Of a DNA stretch of 64,000 nt, positions 22,156 to 33,479 are shown piece after piece. Both the position numbers and the translations under genes were made by a program. The stretch spans positions 1,328,501 to 1,392,500 of the forward strand of contig WARS01000027.1 of assembly GCA_008933995.1 (NCBI GenBank), read 5' to 3'. This DNA is from Datnioides undecimradiatus. Lineage: Eukaryota; Chordata; Actinopteri; Lobotiformes; Datnioididae. The notes under the pieces were generated by a model. The model was not told the DNA's origin. It searched no databases and saw only the letters and a program-made list of their open reading frames with translations. How positions within the stretch are numbered: position 1 is the stretch's first letter; every line of letters begins with the position of its first letter.

Positions 22156-22349
22156 CTAGGCAGCTAATTGACCAGTCAGATGAGCAGATAGACAGTTTGT
22201 CAGCCAATCAGGAAGCAGTTTGTCAGCCAGATTGATAAGTCAGTGAGCCAGTTAGTGATTTAGGCATTTAATGAGTCAATCAGTGTAACCGGACTGACAC
22301 ACGTTGGCACTCACACCCAGACCCTGTGTGTGTGTGCTCTTGTCATAGA

Positions 22350-22740
22350 TTGCCTGTAAAGATGGCCGACAGGACAGCAAAAGGTGAAGAGAAAACATCT
22401 GCATCGCCCCCTGGTGTCTGGCTGCAGTACAGCTCATAAGTCCCGCCCCCTGGTGTCTGGCTGCAGTACAGCTCATAGGCCCCGCCCCCTGGTGTCTGGC
22501 TGCGGTACAGCTCATAAGCCCCGCCCCCTGGTGTCTGGCTGCAGTGCAGCTCATAAGCCCCGCCCCCTGGTGTCTGGCTGCGGTACAGCTCATAAGTCCC
22601 GCCCCCTGGTGTCTGGCTGCAGTACAGCTCATAGGCCCCGCCCCCTCCATGTCAGCTACTTGATGCTATAACAAAGAGGGTGTGGCGTCATGATTGACAG
22701 CTAAAATGGGCGGGGCCTACCGAACAGACTCAAAATGATG
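22350..22740. repeat. Dispersed repeat hosting a minisatellite
   Basis: Left flank TAAAGATGGCCGACAGGAC is shared with 50765-50783 (TAAAGATGGCCGACATGAC) and 63067 (TAAAGATGGCCGACACG). The right flank, read on the minus strand, has CCCGCCCATTTTAGCTGTC and TCAATCATGACG, shared with 63186-63215. So all three loci are copies or pieces of one dispersed repeat, in which a 39-bp part has been amplified here. Confidence 0.6.
22405..22645. repeat. 39-bp minisatellite, six units
   Basis: Head-to-tail units with a period of 39 bp start near 22405, 22444, 22483, 22522, 22561 and 22600. Each contains CGCCCCCTGGTGTCTGGCTG followed by GTACAGCTCATA or GTGCAGCTCATA. Read on the minus strand the core is CACCAGGGGGCG, a CTCF-like word with one mismatch at a core C. 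Unit variants (AAGT, AGGC, AAGC junctions) run in the order 1-2 then again in 5-6, suggesting dimer duplication. The 13-residue repeat proteins on both strands are by-products. Confidence 0.92.
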
Positions 22741-23589
22741 TCACCAGAGCAAGATGTCACCTGTATCTGGGATATTTTGGCTTCATTTGTGTTCGTCTTT
22801 GTTCATATACTGTTTGTCCAATATTCACAACTACATCTCCCATGATTCTTTGCTGTTAGTGAACTTCAAAGATGTCTCTAAAGTAGTAGTTTATAACTAA
22901 AACACACAATCATTTATGTTTTATCAGTTGAAATGAGAACATGCTTACATTTTAAGTATGTTTGGCACTAAAAACCCATTTATATGTAACTTAATGACTT
23001 TAAAAAGCTGTGGGACGTTGAATTTCTATTTTCTATGTTTTTAGCATCAATAACTGTGAACAAACTGCAAACAAAACATGACATCTAAGCTCTTTTTAAC
23101 CCCGTTTACCTTCATTTGGCTCATTCACACACAGATTTTCAGTTTTCTGCACAGTCCTGCGTGGATAAGTATAGGTTTTTGCAATTATTGAGCTTCATGA
23201 CTTCAACATGAGGCAGTCTGGGGGTGATGAGTGATGGTTCTCGCAGGTATGATGCTTTATTCTTCATGCAACTGCTCAGAAACTTAAGTCATCTCTCCAC
23301 ATTACAGGATAACATTACAGTTTTGATCCACAAACTGCATGAAAAGACCAGAAATAACAAGGCGTTAGTTCGTCTTTCATCAGTCTCTGACTCCCATCTC
23401 CTGCCTGTGGCTCTCAGCCTCGAGCCAATTCTTTCCTCCGCTGAAGATCTTTTAAAAGCAGCTCACGGTTTTTACCAAAAAGCTGCAGATGAATCTGCGT
23501 TTCATGCTCCAGCGAGTGTTTCCACGGAGGCTGAGTCAATATAAGCTGTTAATAATGATGCAGGAAGATGTAAAAGCTCCACTTTCACT
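22741..23589. other. Gene-free stretch
   Basis: No supported gene. A 106-codon plus frame at 23224-23544 has plausible amino-acid composition but no recognisable domain, and this length is expected by chance. Confidence 0.4.
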
Positions 23590-24015
23590 CCCTGCATGAG
23601 ACCTTTTGACCTTTCTACACCCAAATGCGTCCAAACACAGACGCACATGTCCACACTCGGAGCTTACACCGCTCCACACAAACCATTCCTGCCATACCAG
23701 GCGACTTGCACCGCTTTACATTGCGCTAATGCACCGGTGCTCCTACTGTAACATTCAGGGGACTTATGAAACAAAAGGTTAGGCCCCCTGAATGGCCCAG
23801 TGTCAAGGATTACTTCTCAGACAAATTCTCCAGCAACAAAGCCTCCATTGTGCCCCGACCAAGCCCTCGAATTAGCAGCGGGGGCGACTGCACGCTTAAC
23901 TGGGCTTGACAGGGCGACCACTCTCCCAGACCGCTCTGAAGATTTACACAGATTGCTGCGATCGCAAACGTCTGAGAGAATCAGGGAGTTAAACGAGAAG
24001 GAAAGTGTGTCGATG
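23590..24015. promoter_or_regulatory. Candidate conserved non-coding element
   Basis: Repeat-free, balanced composition, no microsatellites, with words such as GGATTACTTCTCAGAC and TTACATTGCGCTAATG and a short CpG-containing run. Frames on both strands at 23800-24038 are short and lack domains. Inferred from texture only. Confidence 0.28.
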
Positions 24016-25449
24016 GGCTGAGTTTTAAATCCAATCAATATCTATCTGAGACCAGATTAAGCGTGCATATAAATTAAACTGTCCATAATCTATTTAAAGG
24101 TAGGTTTCTAATCTAAAGGATGGATTAAACTGCAGCACATATACAACATCTGTCAGGGAAGAGCAACAGTTTGTTTGCTTGTGTTTGTTTTTTGCATTTC
24201 TTTGGTGTTTAAACAGTGATTGGTCTCTTATTAAAGGTGTAAATACCATATAAATCCTTTTATTTCCCATTTTGTTTCCCATTTTTTAAAGGGGTACTTG
24301 CCTTTTCTTTAATGTGCTGCAATTTAAACCCATGGGAGTTCTGTAATCTGTCACAGTCAAGTCAGAAAGAGGACAGACGGCATCTTCCTGTTGCAACTTT
24401 CAAAATAAAAACCCCTCTTCACAAGCGTGGTCAAGACAACCACGATGCTTAAAAAGCCTAAATATACTATTTGTGCGTTGTATACCGACAAGAAATGATG
24501 TTAGCTGAGCGCAAAGCGTGGAGCCACCGGCAATTTGTCATTTTAAAGCAACTTTATTTTGAAAGGATTTACCAATTCCACGTGTTTTCAAGTCAAATCT
24601 ACAGATGTGACATCTTTTTCAGCTCCGTTGCTGTGCTGTTTTGCTTTGTGCAACAGTTTTGTTCATGCAAGATGCATAAAAGATGAATTGGTTCTTGTTA
24701 ATGTGTTAGATACGACATGATTGCATTGTTTTCCTGCTTATAATTAGATTTTTTATGCATAGATATGTTGAGATAATGAAATCACAACAGTCACGAGATT
24801 AAGGGTGAACTTTTTAGCTGCTGGCTAAATCGAACACTAATGAATTGATTGAATTAACTGATTAAATCTGCAAAGCCTCACAGTGCAGAGCTGAGCCCAA
24901 CAGACTGAGTCTGAATGTTTCCATATTTAATGCAAATAACATAAATATGCATATTTAACGCATATTTTATAATTGCATGTTTTACTTTTTGTCCAGACTC
25001 TTTTCTTTTTTTTTTGGTCTAGTTTCTGAATATTCTAATAATATGATTGTTCAGTTATTACAATAACAAATACTCATTTCAAATATACTCATTTTGTGGC
25101 AGATGAATCTAAAGTTTGCACCTCTCACTTCTGTTATAGGCACAGCGCCTTGCAAAATCCTGTTCTTATTTAGATAATGACATGCAATCAGGACAAGATG
25201 TGCAGCGGCTGCAGTGCAAAGTCAGAACGCCTGCAAAAGCAGAACATGAACAAAGGTGCAACGGTAGAAAATATCAAAAAGGTGATGTGCAAAATGATCA
25301 CAAAGGCAAAAATCTAAGAAAAATCAACAATTAACGTTTAATTTCTTGATGAGGTGCACATAATTATGTATATGAATATATATGATCTTGCACATATTGT
25401 CTCATTATTGCGCATTAAGCCTCACATTGTGTTTTAAACCAGTTCTCTC
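24016..25449. other. Gene-free AT-rich stretch upstream of the CpG island
   Basis: AT-rich, with homopolymer T runs (about 25006) and no supported gene or repeat. Confidence 0.45.
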
Positions 25450-26115
25450 CCTGTTTGGTCGGACGATGCTTTTATTTTGAAAAGGCCTTCGCCGCACTTC
25501 TGGCGCTCACTCTCGCTGACTTGGCGGATTTTGAGCAAACCTACAGGCATTGGGGGTTTGGTGTTGGGAGGAGGAGGAGGAGGAGGAGGAAGAAAAGCCC
25601 TCATCCTGATAGTCCCCGGTTTGGCTGCGTATCGCGCCGTTTCCAGCGGAGCCTGTGGCCGCAGACCCGGCTGGATGTGTGCGCCTCGTCCTCGACCTGG
25701 ATACAGAAAACCCGCACTCCTGCCTTCAGAACCTGGATCTATGCGCGCGCGTGTGTGTGTTGGTGTAGTCATGAATTACACCTGAGCCGGGCATGTGGTT
25801 AACCGGGTTCCTGGGCGTGGGAAGGACGCAGAAAGCAGCCCGTCTACTTGTTTGTCTGTGGGAATATTGTTGAACTAAACTTCAGCGGCGGCCGCAGCAG
25901 CTGCGCACCTCGGACGCACGGTTATTCCCCACGGTTTCACTCGACAAGAGCAGTTTCTCCAGGATGTAAATCTGGGAACTTTTGTTTTTTCCTTTTCCAG
26001 AGGGACCTTTGACACAGAGTTTTATTTTCTAACTTTTCGTACCTTTTTTGCGGAATACAGACAGAAGACGCTCCGGCTGCACGGTGAGCTGCAGATCCCG
26101 AGGTAAGGAGCCTGT
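25450..26115 (+). promoter_or_regulatory. CpG island, candidate promoter and first exon(s)
   Basis: This is the most CpG-dense segment of the window (TATCGCGCCG, ATGCGCGCGC, GCGGCGGCCGC), rising out of AT-rich DNA and falling back after 26.2 kb. At 25981-26000 a long pyrimidine tract ends in CCAG, a good splice acceptor, and at 26103 CCGAG/GTAAGG is a near-ideal donor, bounding a possible 102-bp exon; an alternative donor ACG/GTGAGC lies at 26083. No ATG-initiated frame leads convincingly into the donor, so exons here would be 5' untranslated. The simplest reading is the start of a plus-strand gene with a long first intron covering much of the rest of the window. The gene's identity is unknown. 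Confidence 0.5.
25567..25592. repeat. (GGA)n microsatellite
   Basis: Purine trinucleotide run of about 26 bp inside the CpG island. Confidence 0.9.
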
Positions 26116-28169
26116 TCGCTACTTTTCCTCCGCTCTTCATCCACAGAAACACTTTCCCGAAGCTTCTCACACCGAGGAAAAGCTTTAGGGGGATTTTACA
26201 GATTTGTAAAACACTCGTGATTTCTTATCAACGCGTTGCTGCCCTCGATACGTTCCCCTTCTGCCTTGTCGGGGGAACGTCACACCGAACTCCGCTCGTA
26301 AAACGTCAAATTTAATAATTTATCGACTGTTGGCAAACATCACGCTGATCTTATAACATAATGTGCTATGATTTAAAAAAAACACGGAGTTATTTAACAT
26401 TCGGCGCACATGTTGTCCACAAAGCTGAAACTTTGCTTGAGAAAAACTTTTAGAATTGATTTAATGCAAAAAGACGCTGCGGCGTCTAATCCGTCAGACG
26501 GATTCATTATATTTGGAAACTCAGGATGACATAACTTAAACAAAATGTGGTTTTTGACGTTTTTGTTGACGCCGAAATGAAGGTTGGGTGAATTAGTTTG
26601 TGGAAGAGTTTATATTTGCTTTGTGGACGTGTCTGTCTTTGGTAACAGGTGAGGTAAATGTTAAAGGTAAAGATTTTTAAACGGAGTCTGGGGTGACGTG
26701 AGGGAGTCGTCGGAATGTGTTGGGACTAATCAATGCACAGAACATCTGGAGCCTCAGCGAGTGGGCTGAGCCCGTTGAGCGGGTGACACTGCTTTTATAA
26801 CGCACTCCAGACAGGACTGACTTCTTCCTGCGTTAACTTCACTCGCTGTGCATTTACAACACCTGCACAAATCCATTATCCTATTGATTCTCCTCATTAA
26901 ATCCATATCAAATCCCAGGGAGGATAATTGGAAGTTAGAGACTGATTTTAAAGCTCTGAGGGAGTCTCAGTTAAACATGTGGTTTAGTGTATTATGGTGG
27001 AAACAGATGTTTTTTGATGGCCGTATTGATCAGAAGTGCTTAAACCATTACAGCAGCAGCCACATAATGATTGTGCTTCGTCAAATCTTTGGCTCCAAAG
27101 GTCATTAAAACACATTAACCCACACCTCATGTGTGGAACTATGAATCTTTTGAAAACACTCTGCCAGTTGCCATCTGCTCCCAAGTATTGCTGTGTATGA
27201 TGGGAGGGTAATTGCCCATGGTGTCAGTTAATGGATTAGAATAGCCTCCACACTGCACCTTGAGCTCTGAAGCCATAAAACCATTATAGCTCCAACGGCG
27301 GCGGCAGCAGCGGCGGCGGTGGCAGTGCTCTGTTTAGACTCAGGTTGTTTGATGTTAGGGCTAATATGATGCTCCGATTTGCTGGAGCACGCACCTTCAA
27401 GGCTGCTTGGGCAGCTCATTGTCATGTTCAGTTTGCTGCAGCCACTTTGGGCGAGTGTGGCAGCATTTTGGCTAAATCCTGGAAACATTTCAGATGTAAT
27501 GCATGCATACTTGGCGTTAAAAGTATTAAAAAAACACTTAAATAGCAGAAAACTTGCAGCAAACTGCAGGTTCAGGATGAAAACTCGTCCTCACACTCAT
27601 TTCTGCTGCTTGATCTTTTCCATAAATCATCCTTTTTTACTGGTTTTGCCTGAGACTGATCTGTTTCAGTGCACATGCCTCCACACGCTGCACAGTACAA
27701 ACACCGTCTGCTCTTCTTGTGTGCCGGCTGTGGTGGAGTTACTCAGCGAGCGCCTGAACTTAATGCTGAGTGGCCTTGGGGATGAGACACACAGCGTTTT
27801 ACATTATGTCCTGACTCGTAAACGCAGTTCCTTGGAGTTCACACAAATATTTCTTTCATCGGCTGCTCATGGGCCGGTCTGCAAATTTAAGATTTCCAGA
27901 GAGGGAACTCGTGGGGAGTAAAATAAAAGGGCAATAACCTCTTTTTTATTCATATATTCATACGGCATTCACAATCTTGGAAGGTCAGCAGGTAACCAGG
28001 TATTTTGGCCAGACGTGAGTGTGGTAGCAGGGCTCTGGGCCTCTTTATCAGCTTCTCTCCTCTTATCTGTTTGTTTTGTTTTAACCTGGACTTTAGTCTC
28101 CGTTCTGGAAGCCTCCGTCAGACCGGACCTGGCAGGAAGAACCCCAGACTGGGATACCAGCTTTTAAAG
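26116..28169. other. Gene-free stretch after the CpG island
   Basis: Probably intronic if the CpG island is a promoter. Contains a (CGG)n-like run at about 27297-27322. A 180-codon plus frame (27379-27921) shows no domain or homology I recognise; roughly one such frame is expected by chance in 64 kb. Confidence 0.4.
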
Positions 28170-28440
28170 AATTAGTTTGACATTTGCTGAGCACTGGCTT
28201 AGGATTTTGACGGCACTGGAAATATGGGGAAACTGTTAGTGTGGCTCTGGCTAAAGGTCAAGGTAGCATTTTGTTACATTTAGACAGAGCTATACTAGCT
28301 GTTTCCCCCCTATTTTCAGTCTTTATGCTAAGCTAAGCTAACCAGCTAATGGCTACAGCTTCATATTTGCAATGAGGACATGAAAGTGGTGTCAAATTAT
28401 TACTTTTTAAAGCATTGAAATGGACTAATTATTACATTTC
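28170..28440 (+). repeat. Dispersed GCTAAGCTAAGCTAAC repeat
   Basis: Contains ACAGAGCTATACTAGCTGTT, then CAGTCTTTATGCTAAGCTAA, then GCTTCATATTTGCAATG and GACATGAAAGTGGTGTC. I recognise this phrase order from an abundant teleost repeat. Related copies are at 48060-48175 (inverse) and 48570-48665 (same strand). Non-coding. Confidence 0.6.
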
Positions 28441-28790
28441 CATCAGTTTTCTGGTTGTTTTCTGGTTAATTGCTTCCCATAAAATGAGGCCCACCAGTGT
28501 TTTAATCAAACAGTCTGGTTTATTTGAGCCTCAGAGGAATGTCTGTGGGGTGAAACCTCTGATCCTCAGTCTGGTGGATCAAACTGTGCATTAATGGCTC
28601 CTGCACAGTTAGACTGTCAGAAACCAGTTTGAGAGGAATGCTGCCCGGTGGTTTAGCTACTGTCACGGTCACATGGCTGCTTGTCTTCATGCAGGAAGTC
28701 GTGTTTGAAACAAGTCTGAATGAAAGCGCGAAGAGCGTGAGAAGAGTATGATCCTTCAAGTGAGAGCCTGGTGACGTCCTGCAGCAGCGT
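28441..28790. other. Gene-free stretch
   Basis: Unique sequence with no supported features. Confidence 0.4.
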
Positions 28791-28839
28791 GGGATGCTGG
28801 GAGTTGTTGTCTTCCTGTCAGCTGGGATTCCTTCAGTGT

Positions 28840-29078
28840 TGATGGTTCAGGAGGTTTTTACTGGGAGCTGAATTCTCCACAGAGGTCTCCTCCTCTCCAA
28901 AACAAACAGAGCCGCTGATTCAAACCCAGAGAAACACTGAATAAAGCAGTTCCACCTTAAAAACCACTGTTTCTCCCACGCTGAAATGTGTCTTACAGCT
29001 GATCCAGAGTCAGTTTAAGAAGCTGCTGACACACAAACACAACACTGACACACGCACAGAGAGGAGGCGGTGACAGGA
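28840..29078 (-). repeat. Dispersed repeat, short inverse copy
   Basis: Reverse complement of the repeat at 11330-11768: TTTTTACTGGGAGCTG, CTCCACAGAGGTCTCC, CAAAACAAACAGAGC and CAGCTGATCCAGAGTCAG all recur in inverse order. At about 28980 the sequence jumps directly between parts that are separated by about 167 bp in the 11-kb copy. Confidence 0.65.
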
Positions 29079-29239
29079 AGTGAAGCTGATCACAGAGCCT
29101 GATCTGGATTCACATCAATTATTTCACTGCTTAAAGCACGAGTTTGTTTATTTTCTGTGTAATTTTTGTTTACATTTGCATCACAGTATGATAATTGGTT
29201 GATACCGTACAATATTCACATTAATATTAAAGTAATCAG

Positions 29240-29480
29240 GCTTGTTTGCAGCACAAATCTCTGCTGCGCGACACGTGTGCAGCAGTAATCTCTTAAATCG
29301 ATCTGACGTGCAACAAGAGTTTTTATTTGCCGTAATTAAAAAGCATTAAACGATTCATATTCAGGAGCGCGTCGTGTTAAACGGCGCAGACGCAGGCTCC
29401 GCGTGTTCAACAGGCTGCTCTTGCGGCCTCGTAGCGTAGCATCAGCCGTGTCTAATCTATGATCATAGGCTGTGCGCAAG
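29240..29480. promoter_or_regulatory. Candidate conserved non-coding element, CpG-containing
   Basis: A repeat-free patch with raised CpG (CTGCGCGACACGTGTG, GAGCGCGTCGTGTT, AAACGGCGCAGACGC), a CACGTG E-box-type word and AT-rich TTAAT words. No coding frame. Inference only. Confidence 0.25.
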
Positions 29481-30129
29481 TTGAAAACACGATGTCGGAG
29501 TTAAAACCCAACAGATGGACGTCACGCTCTCGCTGCTGACCGTCTGCTGTCTGCTCGGCTCAGACCGTCTGCAGCATGTGCTGAGCCACGACTTGGAGAA
29601 ACACTTTCTCGTAGTGACTGTTGGCGACCTCATCAACACAAGGCTTATTCATAATCATATTAGTGCAGTTGTCGAGCTCACAAAGCATCTAGAAACCCTT
29701 TTTAATGCAGTTTTGTAGCGTATTGTAGCTCCAGAATCAGCATCTCGGCTCTTTTGCTGCGAAAACGTCAACTCTTCACCTCCTGAAATTAAATTATGCT
29801 TCATAACTCGGCCGCAGACAGCAAGCGGAGAGTGAGCGAGAGCAGGAAAACCCCTTTTTTCCCGTTCTCTCCATGTTGCAGTGATTTAAGACAGGAAGAG
29901 ACGGCCAATTCTCGGAGGTCAGAGGTCAGAGAGGTCGGGGAGGCACAGAGGCGCTCACTCACTCTCAGCTTTGTTGCTTTGTCGTCCTTTATTCTCTGCT
30001 TTTGCTTATTTTCATGTTGCGCGCTGCAGCTCGTGCTAAGATAAAGACAGTCAGTGTGAGACACTGTAAATGTTAGAAACAGGCTTTTCTTTCAGGGTTT
30101 CTGTCAGCGCTTCATCTCTGAAAGGAAAT
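29481..30129. other. Gene-free stretch
   Basis: No gene supported; frames of 67-87 codons lack domains. Confidence 0.4.
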
Positions 30130-30770
30130 ATCATCATGAAATACAGAATAAACATATTAAACCAACAATAAACACACTGTACATGTAGTAAACATACTGT
30201 ACTTACAGTAAAAACAGTGTACCCAACAATAAACACACTGTACCCAAGAATAAAAACACTTAAAACAAATAAAAAAACACAAAAAATGCATTGTACCCTA
30301 TGCTAAACAAGCTGTACCCTACAGTAAACAAGCTTTACCCTTTCATAAACACACTGTACCCGAAAATAAACACACTTAAACACATAAAAACATATAAAAA
30401 TGCACTGCACACATAGTAAATACACCTTAACTGTAAATAATCACACTTTACATAACAATAACCACACTGTATCTACAATAAACAAGCTTTAACCTTTAAT
30501 AAACACAGAGTACCCAACAATAAACACACTGTACCCAACAATAAACACACTGTACCCAACAATAAACAAACTTAAACACATAAAAACATATAAAAATGCA
30601 CTGTGCATGTTGTTAACACACTGTACCTATAATTAAAGACACTGTACATAACAATAAACACACTGCACCCTTCAATAATCACGCTCTACCCGATAATAAG
30701 CACGCTGTCCTCTATAATAAGTGCTCTGCACTTGCAGTAAACACACTTTACTTGATTAAAACATGCACGC
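30130..30770. repeat. Degenerate 21-bp AATAAACACACTGTACC minisatellite
   Basis: About 640 bp built of variants of CACACTGTACCCAACAATAAA. The clearest tandem is at about 30500-30580, where three units have an exact 21-bp period. Elsewhere units vary in length (16-24 bp) and drift (CAAGCTTTACC, CACGCTCTACC). Most units contain AATAAA, so transcription on the plus strand would meet many potential polyadenylation signals. Confidence 0.88.
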
Positions 30771-31137
30771 ATTTTGTTTTGTGTACCCGTTTTCTCATAG
30801 AGTCATTGAATTATCTTCAGATTTCTGAAGCCCAAAGTGGAAAAACAACAAATCCTCGCATCAGAGAAGCAGGAACAAAGGCACTTTGTCGTTTTGTGCT
30901 GGAAAAGTAACGACAAAGACTAATCGATCGTCAAAATCTAGTCAGACTACATTTCTGTCAGTCGATAACTGGCTAATCGTTCCAGCTCTGCGCGCCTGTC
31001 GATGATTTAATTTTGTGTTTTTACAATTTGTATTTAAAAAGTGAGGAAAACGAGATGAGAAACACATAAATCACAGCTGAACGAGCAGCTGTTCATCTTG
31101 TTTGTGCTCAGATCAAAGCCTCAGTGGCCCCGCGACC

Positions 31138-31190
31138 AATGACAGGGTCAGGTGACCTCCTCTGATTGGCCAATCAGAAGCCCTGTCATT
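31138..31190. promoter_or_regulatory. Nested palindrome with inverted CCAAT boxes
   Basis: An 18-bp perfect palindrome, TCTGATTGGCCAATCAGA (31161-31178), contains back-to-back CCAAT boxes. It sits within a larger 10-bp inverted repeat, AATGACAGGG (31138-31147) and CCCTGTCATT (31181-31190). A further CCAAT lies at 31136-31140 and AGGTGACC at 31150-31157. CCAAT words of this kind bind NF-Y in vertebrates; use here is not shown. Confidence 0.45.
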
Positions 31191-33479
31191 ATCACACCCT
31201 GCGTGTGTGTGTGTGGGAGCGGGAAATGACCCGGCTGGATGACTCAGTAAAGACTTTGCTCTGCTTTACATTGTTTACTTGTCTTGTCTGTGACCGCCAG
31301 CCTTTGCTTACCTCACGTCGTCTCCGTCCTGCCTGATGCGTCATGAAGCTGGGGTGTTGAACTCACGTCACCTCCCGGCGTTTACACTGTAAAACATTTC
31401 AGATGCTCAAACTATCTCCCTGTGATCCAGGCATAAAACTGTACCTGTTTGCTCATAAGTAATTGATTCTCCTGCAGGAACCTGTAAATCATCTGTCTGC
31501 CGATTATCTCTGTGATTATCTTTCACAAAATGTCACAAAAAGTTGAGAAATGCCTGTTAAATTGCTAAAAGATTAACTGGTTGGTTGATTGGTTAAAAAC
31601 AGAAAGATATTCAGTTTAAAGTCAAACATGACAGAGAAAAACATCAAATTATTACATTTGAGTTGAATTTTTGGCATTTTCTTATTGGAAAAATCAAATT
31701 TTCTGTGTATTTGCTGGTTAATTTTCTGCAGATTAACAAATCGTTGCAGCTCTTTTATTAGTATTTACTTGAAATATTAAAAAAACACAAGGGCCCCCCT
31801 ATTTCTGTCACAAATTTGAAGCAAAAATGTAAGAAAAGCAGCATTTTTTTTGTTTTTGCTGTGTTTGCTGCTCTCAAATTGAGCGTTTTTTGACATTTCG
31901 GGCTGTTGATCGTCTCGTTTGACTGTAAAATCTCTTTAGTTTGCTGGGTTTTTGTTTTTGAATGCTGCACCTGGTTTCGAAACATCAGCGAGGCCACGTG
32001 CACTTCCCTAAATGCTTGTGCTCATGCTAACAAAGTCAGAAACTGCAGCAGACCATTATTGCATGAAGCCTGTTAAAGGGCTCATCCACCACCTCCATCG
32101 CGTCCTCTCTTGTTCCTGCTGCACGTTTCTAATGAGGACGCTCGCTCTTGCACACTCTCGGTAATGAACAGCAAGCTGTAGAAAGAAACCGAGCTGCGTC
32201 TTCCTGCTTCCTCTTTGGCTTCTTTTTCATCTCTGATGGCTTTTCATGATGTTGTTGAGTAAAAAAAAGGGCTTTTGCCTCCAGAAACGTCAGAAAACAG
32301 AACTTCGTTGTGTGTTTTTGCAGGGCTGCAGGCGTCTGCGTGGAGGTGTTTGCACCAGCTTTCATGAATGCACCTGCAAAACAGCCTCTTCTTCTCCAGG
32401 TGTTTGGTACCTTAACAGCAGGCCTTGCAGCCATCAGCAGGTCCTCAGCTTCCTCAATGTCCTCAAATAGTTGCTTTCCTGTCTTCTTAGACGACTGTCA
32501 GGAAGGTGTGAAAAAACATCAGGACACTTAATCGAATTGAATCAATCAGCAGAAACCTGATTGATTGAGTAGCAGCAGAGAGGCTGGATGTGCAGGCGGG
32601 CGGGCGGGCATGCAGACCTGTGTTGTGTTTGTCCAGCTGTTGATGTGTTGGTGTCGTTAACCTGCCACCGCCGCCTCAGAGTGACGAGCTGCGGCTGAAG
32701 AAGCCCGTCTGACCAACAACTGCGATTATTCAGGCTGATCACGATCATTTTGCAGCTGGATATCAACAGACGTCACATCTGTATCTGCTGTTTGAGGTTT
32801 GGGCGCTCCCTTAATGACATCATCTTGGTGCGCCCTCTTCTTCTTCTATGGTTTAACGACACCTGAACGCAGCGTTGGCACCAGCATTGTTGATCATCAC
32901 ATCAACATAATGATGGTGGATGGAGATTAGAAGTATTTTCTTTTGTTTATTTAGCAGTAAACTCTAAAATTAGCTCAACATGTCGATGGAAACCTGGTGT
33001 CAGGTGGTTGAGGTCTCCAACCCTCCGCCACACCCCACCACCAAACGCCAAACGCAGGTACATTTTATAAAAACTGGACAAAGCGTTGCTGCAACTAGTA
33101 GTTACTGAATGCAACTCCAGTTCTATGAGTAAGTGCTTAGTGCTCTAACAGGCTTTGCAATCATTTTACCCTAACGAGGGTGTTCGAGTTTGACTAATGT
33201 CGCCAATTTAGTCCGTTTTTGATTAAAAATCAAACAAAACAGAACTTTTCTGTGAGGATTTTGCAGAAATACGATGATGCAAAGCTGCTTTCTTAAATAA
33301 ACAAATAAACTTCATTAAAGGAGAGATTTACCTTCAGTGTTCTTTTTCTAACCTTTTATTGGCAATATGTTGCCACAAGCATCTTCACTGTTTTATTTCC
33401 CATTGGCACATATTGGCAATATATGCGCTGATACTGTCTGCAGTAGCTGAATATGGGCGGATGTATTGGTTCAGCTCTG
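31191..33479. other. Gene-free stretch
   Basis: No supported gene. AT-rich in 31.5-32.0 kb; a GGCGGGCGGGCGGGC run is at about 32597-32611. Frames of 66-101 codons at 32129-32766 lack recognisable domains. Confidence 0.4.

Noticed and set aside
22276..22671. Repetitive proteins on both strands (GAGLMSCTAARHQ and RPLVSGCSTAHK repeats)
   Set aside because: They result from a 39-bp minisatellite whose period is a multiple of 3; nothing suggests translation.
23224..23544. 106-codon frame with plausible helical composition
   Set aside because: No recognisable family, no splice context, and length within chance expectation.
25141..25170. CAGCGCCTTGCAAAATCC resembling a Tc1-type terminal repeat
   Set aside because: No inverted partner or transposase nearby; similarity is short and could be chance.
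27379..27921. 180-codon plus-strand open frame
   Set aside because: No domain or family recognisable. With random codons about one frame of this length is expected in six frames of 64 kb, and composition is not coding-like.
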